In this document: positions 8,566-16,664 of the stretch, piece after piece
Numbering within the stretch: position 1 is the stretch's first letter
How the letters are laid out: each line of letters starts with the position of its first letter
Assembly (NCBI GenBank): GCA_007827375.1
Contig: VISH01000002.1
Span: forward strand, 3,745,001 to 3,809,000
DNA length: 64,000 nucleotides
From: Alteromonadaceae bacterium 2753L.S.0a.02
GTDB lineage: Bacteria > Pseudomonadota > Gammaproteobacteria > Pseudomonadales > Cellvibrionaceae
Direction of reading: 5' to 3'
Program-made: the position numbers and the translations under genes
The notes under the pieces: generated by a model
Database searches by the model: none
The model's input: only the letters and a program-made list of their open reading frames with translations
Told to the model about the DNA's origin: nothing

Positions 8566-9531
8566 TTGCTGAAACAACCATACGGCTCAGTTCCTCAGAT
8601 TAGCTTAAAAAGCACAGATTGCCCCGTCGACGCCATCAAAGTGTGTTTTGGTGCAAACTGCGATTTCTCGAGCGAACCGAACGAAATTCACACGGGACTG
8701 CAAGCTCTCATTCCCAAAAACACAGTTGAATGCTGGCAGCCCACCGAGCAGATGGCGCATCAAGTTCTTACGGAGCAGCGCATCAAACTGCTGCGCTGTC
8801 GTGATTTTGTCATGGTCGCAACCTGGCTCGACAAAGCACAATGTGATGACCTGCTCAGCGAAACCCAGCGTGCCTATGAACGCTTGCTCGATCTTGTGAA
8901 ACGGCAAGGACAGTGGCACGTAGTACGCAGTTGGAACTATTTACCAGCGATTAATAGTGGCAGCGGCGATCTCGAAAATTACAAATTGTTTTGCGCGGGG
9001 CGCGCCGCTGCCTACGAATCTCGCGGTATCGACGAAAGAGCGTTTGCCGCGGCGAGCGCCTTGGGCACCCAGTCCGAAGGTGCGGTATTCTATCTGCTGG
9101 CCACCCCTCAGCCTGGAACACAATTCGAGAATCCGGAACAAACCAGTGCTTATCTGTATCCTAGGCAATACGGTCCGCGCAGCCCAACCTTCGCGAGAGC
9201 AACCTCCGCACAAATTGGCGAGCACGACATACTCTTTATATCCGGTACTGCGAGCGTTAGAGGCCACCAAAGCCAACATCCTGGTGATGCAGTGCGTCAG
9301 ACAGAACAGACTCTCGAGAATATTGCCGGTTTATTGGCTACGGTGAATCAACGTACGGGCAAATTTGTGAGCCCGGATTTCCTCAAGGTCTATTTGCGCG
9401 TCGCGAACGATCAACCTGTCGTTGCGGCGCTCATTGAAAAGCAATACCCAGATTGCGAAATCATCTATGTGAAAGCCGATATTTGCCGATCCGAATTATT
9501 GGTGGAAATTGATGGCCACTGTTGGCTCTAG
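8566..9531 (+). CDS. XanB2-like chorismatase (hydroxybenzoate synthase)
   Basis: A 321-residue protein of the RidA-related chorismatase family (FkbO/Hyg5/XanB2). Recognisable features are the central VVRSWNYLPAINSG, the CAGRAAAYESRGI segment and DILFISGTASVRGHQSQHPGD near the C-terminal RidA-like half. XanB2 splits chorismate into 3- and 4-hydroxybenzoate, the latter priming xanthomonadin, a close relative of aryl polyenes. As first gene of the plus operon it would feed the ACP ligase encoded on the other strand. The frame opens with TTG; no ATG lies near the family start. Its 3' end overlaps the next gene by 20 bases. Confidence 0.8.
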   Translation: MLKQPYGSVPQISLKSTDCPVDAIKVCFGANCDFSSEPNEIHTGLQALIPKNTVECWQPTEQMAHQVLTEQRIKLLRCRDFVMVATWLDKAQCDDLLSETQRAYERLLDLVKRQGQWHVVRSWNYLPAINSGSGDLENYKLFCAGRAAAYESRGIDERAFAAASALGTQSEGAVFYLLATPQPGTQFENPEQTSAYLYPRQYGPRSPTFARATSAQIGEHDILFISGTASVRGHQSQHPGDAVRQTEQTLENIAGLLATVNQRTGKFVSPDFLKVYLRVANDQPVVAALIEKQYPDCEIIYVKADICRSELLVEIDGHCWL

Positions 9532-10300
9532 GCTCGCGAGCCTCGGCTATAAACAGTGGCGGGTGGCGGCCACAGGTCTCGCTTTTGCCCTGTTTGGGCT
9601 CGGAGGACCACTTATTGCGCTAGCAATTACCCTCACCCAGCCCTTGCCCGTGGCCCGATATCGGCGCCAAACCTGGGCCCGGCGCTGCATCAGCGCGGCA
9701 TTCTGGTGCTACATACGCATCATGTGGCTCTTGGGCTTACTCACCTACGAAACCCGCAACCGTGATCGTCTCGCGACACCCGGTCAGTTAGTGTTGGCCA
9801 ATCACCCCTCGCTGTTAGATGTCGTGTTTATCGCATCACTGATACCCGGCGCAAATTGCGTCGTAAAAGGCGCTCTATTTCGCAATCCATTTACCCGGGG
9901 GCCGGTTACCGCAGCAGGCTATATTGCCAACGATGACCCGGATCTACTGCAACTTTGCCAGGCGGCTATGGCACGGGGTGAAACACTTATCGTTTTCCCG
10001 GAAGGTACCCGCAGTGTACCCGGTGCCCCACTGCAGTTCCTTAGGGGGGCGGCCAATATAGCGCTGGCAACATCGCAGTGGGTTCGCCCGGTTGAAGTGA
10101 GCTGTGAGCCGGCAACACTTCTAAAAAATCAGAAATGGTACAAAGTGCCCGACAGACGGCCACACTTTACGATTCAAGCTCACAAAGCATTGAAAATCGC
10201 AGAATTCCAGACGATTACACCATATCAGAGCAAAAATGCCCGAAAATTGTGCCGGTTTCTCGAAGATTATTACAACAGACTGCTCAATTTAACCCCTTAA
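9512..10300 (+). CDS. PlsC-type 1-acyl-glycerol-phosphate acyltransferase
   Basis: A 262-residue membrane acyltransferase with an N-terminal hydrophobic segment (GLAFALFGLGGPLIALAITL), the HX4D motif LANHPSLLDVVF and the phosphate-binding motif VFPEGTRSVPGAP. It belongs to the PlsC family, like the acyltransferases of xanthomonadin and aryl polyene clusters that attach the polyene to a lipid carrier. An in-frame TTG sits one codon before the chosen ATG. The stop codon TAA lies in the loop of a perfect hairpin (10292-10305). Confidence 0.8.
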   Translation: MATVGSRLASLGYKQWRVAATGLAFALFGLGGPLIALAITLTQPLPVARYRRQTWARRCISAAFWCYIRIMWLLGLLTYETRNRDRLATPGQLVLANHPSLLDVVFIASLIPGANCVVKGALFRNPFTRGPVTAAGYIANDDPDLLQLCQAAMARGETLIVFPEGTRSVPGAPLQFLRGAANIALATSQWVRPVEVSCEPATLLKNQKWYKVPDRRPHFTIQAHKALKIAEFQTITPYQSKNARKLCRFLEDYYNRLLNLTP

Positions 10301-10305
10301 GGGGT
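10292..10305 (+). other. Short perfect hairpin enclosing a stop codon
   Basis: ACCCC-TTAA-GGGGT. The TAA in the loop is the stop of the acyltransferase gene. No T-tract follows, so it is not a standard terminator. Confidence 0.5.
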
Positions 10306-10410
10306 GCAGATTTGCGGCATACACTATGATATATTTGCTCGCGTTATAGAGGTATGGCCCTCAATACGCTAAAGTTTTCCTGTGTATCTTAGAGTTATTT
10401 AAAAATAATT

Positions 10411-10704
10411 ATGCAAAATTACAGTGAAGAGGCGATTTACGACTATTTGAAAGGCGTGATGGTAGACCTGTTTGAAATCGAAGAAGACGCCATCAACCCC
10501 GAGTCTAACCTCTACGAAGATCTAGATATCGATAGCATTGACGCCGTCGATCTAATGGTAAAGTTGAAAGAATTCACCGGTAAGAAAATCCAACCGGACG
10601 ATTTCAAACATGTGCGTACCGTTGCAGATGTCATCGAGTCGGTGCACAGGATGCTCAACGATGACGCGCCGCCCGCCGAGCCCGAGCTGAAAGTCGCTCC
10701 GTAA
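10411..10704 (+). CDS. Acyl carrier protein of the APE synthase (second)
   Basis: A 97-residue acidic ACP with the attachment serine in LDIDSIDAVDLMVKL. It has an extended proline-rich C-terminal tail (DAPPAEPELKVAP) not seen in the first ACP. It lies 110 bases after the acyltransferase gene and 72 bases before the dehydratase gene. The two ACPs fit the ApeE/ApeF pair, but which corresponds to which cannot be told here. Confidence 0.85.
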   Translation: MQNYSEEAIYDYLKGVMVDLFEIEEDAINPESNLYEDLDIDSIDAVDLMVKLKEFTGKKIQPDDFKHVRTVADVIESVHRMLNDDAPPAEPELKVAP

Positions 10705-10776
10705 AATCGACGCGGCATTGATGTCGCGTCGCCATTCCCTTTACCGTGCAAACGTTAACAAGGCGCCCATTGCTAG

Positions 10777-11154
10777 ATGAGCAGCATTACAACGCCAACA
10801 ACGCGACTCCCGCTACCCTCCCACCGCCTTTTGGAAAGTCAATCTGGCTTGGTTCATATCGAGCTGCATCCACCCTATGACGGCGAGTTCTTTAGGGGAC
10901 ACTTTCCAGAGCTGCCCGTGTTGCCGGGTGTGGTACTACTTAACTGGACGTTTGCTCTCGCGGCAGAAGTCGGTTTTGAGTGTGAGCCAAATTCCCTTAA
11001 AAATTTAAAATTTACACACGTTATCAAGCCAGACACACCCTTGGTTTTAGAGCTAAGGCCAGATAGCGAAAAAAACCGTGTTGGCTTTACCTGGCGCAAT
11101 GAAAAGCAGAGCTGTGCCAGTGGCCTGCTGTCTTGGAGCAGCAGTAATGTCTGA
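10777..11154 (+). CDS. FabZ-like hotdog dehydratase, ApeI-like (plus operon copy)
   Basis: A 125-residue hotdog protein with the signature FFRGHFPELPVLPGVVLLNW and a presumed catalytic His in GHFPELP. It should dehydrate 3-hydroxyacyl-ACP during polyene extension, probably in complex with an ApeP-type partner. The C-terminus is short. The glycosyltransferase gene begins inside its last codons (overlap of 8 bases), indicating translational coupling. It is the second of two ApeI-like proteins in the cluster. Confidence 0.75.
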   Translation: MSSITTPTTRLPLPSHRLLESQSGLVHIELHPPYDGEFFRGHFPELPVLPGVVLLNWTFALAAEVGFECEPNSLKNLKFTHVIKPDTPLVLELRPDSEKNRVGFTWRNEKQSCASGLLSWSSSNV

Positions 11155-11881
11155 TTTCCACCCTTGCTTACTGGTACCGATTTTTAATCACAGTCGCGAA
11201 TTTGCACCCGTCGCGGAACAACTTGCACAACTTAAACTTCCCTGCATCCTGGTGGACGACGGCAGCGACGCAAAAAACGCCAAGGTCATCGACCAAATTG
11301 TGTCTGCTCAACCTTATATTTCTTTGTTGCGCCTGCCGGAAAACAGTGGCAAAGGCAGCGCAGTTTGTTTTGGACTTATGAGAGCCCATGAGCTTGGCTA
11401 CAGCCACGCACTGCAAATAGATGCCGACGGTCAACACAACCTTGACGATGTACCAGAGTTTTTAGAAGCGGGTAGACAACAGCCCGAGTCCGTCGTAACG
11501 GGCAATCGCATTTACATTAACGCCCCAAAGAGTCGCATATACGCGCGTAAACTCACCGATTTCTGGGTGTGCGTGAATACGCTCTCCCGTAAAATAAGCG
11601 ATTCTATGTGCGGTTTTCGGCTATACCCACTCAAAGCCACTGTAGCGCTCATCAACAGCAGCCGAATAAGTCGCAGAATGGATTTCGATTCCGATATTCT
11701 GGTTAAATTATCGTGGCTTGGGCTCAACATTATCGAAATTCGCACCGAAGTTGTGTATCGCCCCGAAATTACGTCGCACTTTGATGTGCTGCACGATAAC
11801 ATCGCCATTTCCTGGATGCACACGCGACTGTTTTTCGGTATGTTGTTGCGACTACCAAAACTGCTGCTACGAAAAATATGA
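11147..11881 (+). CDS. Family 2 glycosyltransferase (ApeJ glycosyltransferase part)
   Basis: The open frame starts at 11078, but the ATG at 11147 (MSDFHPCLLVPIFNHS) matches the family start. The 244-residue protein is a GT-A fold enzyme: LVPIFNHS opening strand, LVDDGSDAKN, the DXD region HALQIDADGQHN and a cytosolic-facing C-terminal amphipathic region. In several aryl polyene clusters the homologous domain is fused to an acyltransferase; here it stands alone and the acyltransferases are separate genes. It may transfer a sugar or related head group during attachment of the pigment to its carrier (inference). The thioesterase gene starts in its last codon. Confidence 0.8.
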   Translation: MSDFHPCLLVPIFNHSREFAPVAEQLAQLKLPCILVDDGSDAKNAKVIDQIVSAQPYISLLRLPENSGKGSAVCFGLMRAHELGYSHALQIDADGQHNLDDVPEFLEAGRQQPESVVTGNRIYINAPKSRIYARKLTDFWVCVNTLSRKISDSMCGFRLYPLKATVALINSSRISRRMDFDSDILVKLSWLGLNIIEIRTEVVYRPEITSHFDVLHDNIAISWMHTRLFFGMLLRLPKLLLRKI

Positions 11882-12282
11882 AGGAAACGGAAACCCTCAT
11901 TAAAATTCCCTTTCACGATGTAGACTCTTTGGGGATTGCCTGGCATGGGCACTACGCCAAGTACCTGGAAGTCGCTCGCTGTGAATTTCTCGATACGATT
12001 AATTACAGCTACCAAGCGATGTTCGAATCGGGGTACTCATGGCCAATTATCGACATGCAAATAAAATATGTAAAACCTTTGCTATTTGGTCAGGAGGTAC
12101 GTGTGGTAACCCGGCTGGACGAATGGGAATATCGTTTAAAATTTAAGTATGTTATTTACGATAAAAATACCGGTCAACGCATGTCTAAGGCCCACACATC
12201 GCAAGTTGCAGTGGATGGCAAAACCGGGGAGATGTGTTTTCAAAGCCCTGACATACTGCTGCAGAAACTCGGACTGTTATAA
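11878..12282 (+). CDS. 4HBT-family acyl thioesterase (ApeK-like)
   Basis: A 134-residue hotdog thioesterase of the YbgC/4-hydroxybenzoyl-CoA type. The signature DVDSLGIAWHGHYAKYLE includes the Asp and the downstream His used by this family, followed by ARCEFLDTI. It probably releases stalled or finished acyl chains from the ACP. The ATG overlaps the glycosyltransferase stop (ATGA), and the next gene begins 1 base after its stop. Confidence 0.82.
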   Translation: MKETETLIKIPFHDVDSLGIAWHGHYAKYLEVARCEFLDTINYSYQAMFESGYSWPIIDMQIKYVKPLLFGQEVRVVTRLDEWEYRLKFKYVIYDKNTGQRMSKAHTSQVAVDGKTGEMCFQSPDILLQKLGLL

Positions 12283-12283
12283 A

Positions 12284-12997
12284 TTGAAAGCCCGCACCAA
12301 AGCACCCCCCGCAACTGGTTTACTACTGGCACTAACGCTTTCTTATCAAGCGGCGCTGGCACAAAATCCACCAACAATCGATACACTCCCGGCACTGAAA
12401 ATTCTGCCGGTAGCCTCATCTCATGGTAATTTTACACAACAACGCTCACTGCCCGGCCTGGCTAAACCGCTGGAAAGTAGTGGCGAGTTTTATTTTGACC
12501 AGCAAATCGGGTTTTTGTGGTATACCACCTCTCCGGTAACTCAGGCTCAATTCTTTGGCCCTAAACAGAGTTACAATTATATTTTTTCTGATACCGCAAC
12601 AGCCGACGATACAACGAGCAAGCCTATTAAAGCTGAAAAGGTGCGCACATCAGCGACTCGACATATTGCTAAAATTATTCACGGTATTATCAACAACGAC
12701 TGGCAGCAACTGGAACGAATATTTGATGCCGAAGTGGTTAACAACGATTCAACTCAAACCGTTACGCTAAACCCTAAAAATAGCAAGCTACAAAAATACC
12801 TGCTAGCAATCACCTTGGAAACCTCACAGCGATTATTGTATTACCGCATAGAAATGAGTAGCGGTGAAACTGTTCGGGTAGATTTTAATAATGTTGAGGA
12901 AAACACCAACAATCTGTTTGAGAGCTGTGCAACCAGCAACCGCTCGCTGCTGCAGATTTGCAGACATATAAAAACTCTTACCCAAAAAGCTCCGTAA
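12284..12997 (+). CDS. LolA-like periplasmic carrier (ApeL-like)
   Basis: The frame is open from 12149 in the shadow of the thioesterase gene; the likely start is a TTG at 12284, one base after the upstream stop, which yields a clean signal peptide (LKARTKAPP, hydrophobic core TGLLLALTLSYQAALA, cleavage near AQN). The 237-residue product resembles LolA family carriers: GNFTQQRSLPGLAKPLESSGEF and an LWYTTSPV strand are typical of LolA-like proteins in aryl polyene clusters. It would ferry the lipid-linked polyene across the periplasm. The exporter gene follows after 3 bases. Confidence 0.78.
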   Translation: MKARTKAPPATGLLLALTLSYQAALAQNPPTIDTLPALKILPVASSHGNFTQQRSLPGLAKPLESSGEFYFDQQIGFLWYTTSPVTQAQFFGPKQSYNYIFSDTATADDTTSKPIKAEKVRTSATRHIAKIIHGIINNDWQQLERIFDAEVVNNDSTQTVTLNPKNSKLQKYLLAITLETSQRLLYYRIEMSSGETVRVDFNNVEENTNNLFESCATSNRSLLQICRHIKTLTQKAP

Positions 12998-13000
12998 GCC

Positions 13001-15355
13001 ATGAAAAACCCAAGCGTTAATTTCGAGCGTTATTCACGCGTTGCGTTTGTCATTTTATGCGTAATATTGGTGGCTTTAAGTGCTGCTAATACCTTGCAGA
13101 AACGCTGGAATATCAGTGCCGATATGGCATACCTGCTAGATTCGCAACCCAATCAAAACCTCGCGCAACAATGGTTGAAACACAGCGCCAAAGACTTCGA
13201 AAACCAGTTTGTTCTCGTTTTTGATGGCGAGCTCGATGACAGTGCCTACGAGGCCGAACCGGATGTAACAGCGTTAATCAATCAATTTGAACAAACCAAT
13301 GCGTCATTATTTGAAGTGTTCGACCCAACCGATTCACTCGAAACACTTGCAACCGAGTTGTTACCATTCAGCGCTAATTTTTTAAACCCAGCTATGGCTG
13401 ATCTCTCCAACGATCAGATAAAAACCTGGATGCGACAGCAGGCTTACCGATCAAATATCAACGCCTTTCCCGGCATAAGCCCACTGCAAGACCCACTAGA
13501 GTCCTTACGTGTGGCAATACAAGGTGTACTTCCCGCACCCGCGACAGATTTCTTCGCAGAACGTATTACGCTTGTGGGAGACAGCGACACTAAAATCAGC
13601 CTGCCATTGACCTACCGATTGAATTCAAGCGGCTTGAATTTAGCTACCCAGCAAACAGTCGTTACTCAAGTCAACAAACTGGAAACTGAATTACAACAAC
13701 TGCTGCCAGGTTTTAGCTTGCTGCGATTAGGACCGGTGTTTCATGCCCAGTTTGCCGCGCAAAGCATGAAATCAGACCTAACCTTAATAGCTACAGGCTC
13801 GAGTCTTGGGATAATATTATTATTTATCGTGGTGTTCGGCCGTGCCACGCCGTTGTTCGCCTCTTTAGGTAGTGTGGCCATTGGATTCGCAGCGGCATTT
13901 GTTATATGCAATTGGTGGTTTGCACAATTACATTTTATTGTGCTGGTATTTGGAGCATCACTCATCGGTGTGTGTGTCGATTTCTCGCTGCATTTTTTCT
14001 GTAAATATTATTCGCAAAATGCCTCTGGAACTGCGGTTGCTCGCAGCATATCAGCACCACTTTTGCTAAGCCTGGCGAGCAGCGTGCTGGGATACGGCTG
14101 CCTGAGCTTGTCGGGCTTAAGTAGCCTGCTTCAAATTGCTGTGTTCTCTGGTGTTGGGCTTATTGCTGCGTGGATATTTTTACTGAGCTACGCGTCTTTG
14201 CTCGGCAAACCCCGTCAGATGCGTACACGTCTGATCCATCTCGCAAATCCATTCGACAAGTTGATAGGTGTATTTTTTTCTCATAAACGGGTTGTTATGC
14301 TCAGTACGGCAGTGCTAAGTATCTTCGCCACAGGGATTCTATATAGTCGTTACCAAACCAGCGACAACCCGCGACTTATGTATCACACCAGCGAGCGTCT
14401 TATACAGGATTTGCTCATCGCCGCGCCGCGCCTGTCCCGCTTTGACGCAAGCCGCGCACTGGTAGTCACAGGAAGCGACGATAACCAGGTTTTGGAACGC
14501 CTTGAAAAACTGCAACCACACTTGCAGGCATGGCAAAACCAGAAATTGCTGAAAAACTTTACTTCGGTACTTACACTGATTCCACCTGTAGCGATGCAAC
14601 GAGAGCATTTTACCCGAAACCAGGCACTATTTGCCGCCAATGGACCGGTCGCTCAAGCATTGCGAGAATTGGGCTATAAACCTGAAAATGTTGCGGCCAC
14701 GTTAAGCTCCCAGCAACAACTCACATTTAAACCATTGCTACCCTCCCAAATTGGAAATGGCGTTTTGTCTCCCTGGTGGTTCCACTCCGCAGATGGCAGT
14801 GCGGCTATTATCCAAATTGCCGCGCAACAGCCCAAGGCCTTGCAAACAGCGGTATTGAAGCTGAACGATGGCCAGCTTTTTTATGTTGATCGCGCACAGC
14901 AAATTTCCTCGATTTTGGAAACCATTAGAATCAAAGCTCAGTATTTGCTCGCCGCCGCTTACGCCGCCATTTTAGGTCTCTTTGCGCTGTATTACCGCTT
15001 TGATGTAGCGCTAAAACTGATTGCGATACCACTGCTGAGCAGCGTGATGAGCGTTACAGTGCTAACGTTTCTCGGGCCACTCAATGCCTTCCACATATTT
15101 GCCCTGTATCTTGTGCTGGGTCTCGGTATCGATTACGCCGTATTCCATCAGGCATCCCGATACCAACGCTCACCGGCAACTCTGGCTGCTATCGTACTAG
15201 CTGCAGCGACTAGCCTACTTTCATTCGGCCTGCTGGGCCTGAGCGATACGCCGATGTTAGGGGATTTCGGGAAAACGCTTTGTTTAGGTATAAGTTGTAA
15301 TCTGGCGGCCATTTTGCTTTTGCAAACCCTCGTACCCGCGCGATCAAACACTTAA
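13001..15355 (+). CDS. MMPL/RND-superfamily exporter (ApeM-like)
   Basis: A 784-residue membrane protein with the two-fold RND layout: one N-terminal span (VAFVILCVILVALSAAN), a large periplasmic loop (about residues 35-250), five to six spans starting at LIATGSSLGIILLFIVVFG, a second single span (VVMLSTAVLSIFATGILY, near residue 430), a second loop and five more spans from LLAAAYAAILGLFALYY. The motif FGASLIGVCVDFSLHFF and its counterpart LVLGLGIDYAVFHQ carry the Asp residues typical of proton-driven MMPL transporters. Together with the LolA-like protein it should export the polyene lipid from the inner membrane. Confidence 0.85.
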   Translation: MKNPSVNFERYSRVAFVILCVILVALSAANTLQKRWNISADMAYLLDSQPNQNLAQQWLKHSAKDFENQFVLVFDGELDDSAYEAEPDVTALINQFEQTNASLFEVFDPTDSLETLATELLPFSANFLNPAMADLSNDQIKTWMRQQAYRSNINAFPGISPLQDPLESLRVAIQGVLPAPATDFFAERITLVGDSDTKISLPLTYRLNSSGLNLATQQTVVTQVNKLETELQQLLPGFSLLRLGPVFHAQFAAQSMKSDLTLIATGSSLGIILLFIVVFGRATPLFASLGSVAIGFAAAFVICNWWFAQLHFIVLVFGASLIGVCVDFSLHFFCKYYSQNASGTAVARSISAPLLLSLASSVLGYGCLSLSGLSSLLQIAVFSGVGLIAAWIFLLSYASLLGKPRQMRTRLIHLANPFDKLIGVFFSHKRVVMLSTAVLSIFATGILYSRYQTSDNPRLMYHTSERLIQDLLIAAPRLSRFDASRALVVTGSDDNQVLERLEKLQPHLQAWQNQKLLKNFTSVLTLIPPVAMQREHFTRNQALFAANGPVAQALRELGYKPENVAATLSSQQQLTFKPLLPSQIGNGVLSPWWFHSADGSAAIIQIAAQQPKALQTAVLKLNDGQLFYVDRAQQISSILETIRIKAQYLLAAAYAAILGLFALYYRFDVALKLIAIPLLSSVMSVTVLTFLGPLNAFHIFALYLVLGLGIDYAVFHQASRYQRSPATLAAIVLAAATSLLSFGLLGLSDTPMLGDFGKTLCLGISCNLAAILLLQTLVPARSNT

Positions 15356-15453
15356 ATCTCGCCGCGCTACAGCTTGGTCACAGCGGGTTATTCCACAAGT
15401 TAATTCAGTGTACAATCGCGCCCTAATTTTTACGCGGTATTCGGTGCCCAAAC

Positions 15454-15918
15454 GTGAACGCTAAACAACATCCCGACCAGCTTCCAAGCCCAACGTGGTT
15501 TTTACCACACGCCGAGCCTATGATGCTTTTGACACGCATTCTCGGTTATGGCGATGGATGGTTGACAGCAGAAGTCAGGCATAGCCAAGGCGATCCGTTT
15601 AGCACTAATGATGGGGCTACGCCTGCCTGGGTCGCCCTGGAGTATATGGCACAAACCGTTTCAGCCTATGCCGGCTCGAAGCGACGCGCTCAGGGACAAA
15701 ATCCGCGAATTGGGTTTCTGTTAGGCACCCGGGATTTTTCGGTGAGTGTTTCAGAATTCCTACCAGGGAGCGTTGTTCAAATTCGCGCCACCGCCATCTT
15801 GGAAAGCGATACTGAAGTTTCTATTTTCAATTGCGAAGTTTACGACCAGGATGGTCACAAGGTTGGTTCGGCGCAGCTCAAGGGCGTGCAACCCGAAAAT
15901 CCGGAAGCATTTATATAA
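15454..15918 (+). CDS. apeP: Hotdog-fold 3-hydroxyacyl-ACP dehydratase, ApeP-like (second copy)
   Basis: A 154-residue COG4706-type hotdog dehydratase beginning with GTG. Key parts are WFLPHAEPMMLLTRIL and WVALEYMAQTVSAYAG, which align with the HEGRMCLIDRV and EYAAQAAALHI parts of the first copy at 1660-2118. It heads the ApeP-ApeQ-ApeR gene trio with the standard order of aryl polyene clusters, so this copy is the better candidate for canonical ApeP. The gap of 98 bases after the exporter gene may contain an internal promoter, but none is evident. Confidence 0.8.
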   Translation: MNAKQHPDQLPSPTWFLPHAEPMMLLTRILGYGDGWLTAEVRHSQGDPFSTNDGATPAWVALEYMAQTVSAYAGSKRRAQGQNPRIGFLLGTRDFSVSVSEFLPGSVVQIRATAILESDTEVSIFNCEVYDQDGHKVGSAQLKGVQPENPEAFI

Positions 15919-15941
15919 CTCCAACAACAGGGAAACAGCAG

Positions 15942-16664
15942 GTGACAAAATCCATTCTGGTTACAGGCTCGAGTCGCGGTATAGGCAAAGCTATTGCGCT
16001 CACATTGGGAAACGCGGGTTATCAGGTCGTTGTGCATTGCCGCAACAGTGCCAACGAGGCACAACAGGTGATCGAAGAAATCGTCGCAAAGGGTGGTTCA
16101 GCGCGATTTCTGCAATTCGATATCGCAGATCGGGAAGCCACAGCGAAGGCTCTAAACAGCGATATCGAACAGCACGGAGCCTACTATGGCGTTGTCTGCA
16201 ACGCGGGGATTACGCGCGATAACGCCTTCCCAGCCTTAACCGGCGATGATTGGGATTCCGTAATCCACACCAATCTGGATGCCTTCTACAATGTGTTACA
16301 ACCTATAACTATGCCAATGCTGCGCCTCAAACAAGGCGGCCGTATAGTGACTTTGGCGTCAGTATCGGGGCTTATGGGTAACCGTGGCCAGGTCAATTAC
16401 AGTGCCGCAAAAGCTGGCATAATGGGGGCAACCAAGGCTTTGGCAGTTGAATTGGCAAAACGCAAAGTTACCGTGAACTGCGTCGCGCCCGGCGTCATCG
16501 AAACAGAGATGACCAGCGAAATCATGGATGAAGCACTAAAATTAGTGCCGTTGCGCCGCGCAGGTAATGTGCAGGAAGTTGCCGACTTAGTAGAATTTTT
16601 AGTTTCAGATAAAGCTGCCTACATCACCCGGCAGGTTATTTCGATTAACGGTGGTATGTTTTGA
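15942..16664 (+). CDS. apeQ: 3-ketoacyl-ACP reductase, FabG-like (ApeQ)
   Basis: The open frame is longer, but the GTG at 15942 gives the normal short-chain dehydrogenase start (VTKSILVTGSSRGIGKAIA). The 240-residue protein has the NADP(H)-binding TGSSRGIG motif, the CNAGI motif, catalytic Ser in LASVSGLMG and YSAAK (Tyr and Lys). FabG-type reductases reduce 3-ketoacyl-ACP to 3-hydroxyacyl-ACP. Its TGA stop overlaps the TTG start of the ketosynthase gene (TTGA), a tight coupling. Confidence 0.87.
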   Translation: MTKSILVTGSSRGIGKAIALTLGNAGYQVVVHCRNSANEAQQVIEEIVAKGGSARFLQFDIADREATAKALNSDIEQHGAYYGVVCNAGITRDNAFPALTGDDWDSVIHTNLDAFYNVLQPITMPMLRLKQGGRIVTLASVSGLMGNRGQVNYSAAKAGIMGATKALAVELAKRKVTVNCVAPGVIETEMTSEIMDEALKLVPLRRAGNVQEVADLVEFLVSDKAAYITRQVISINGGMF

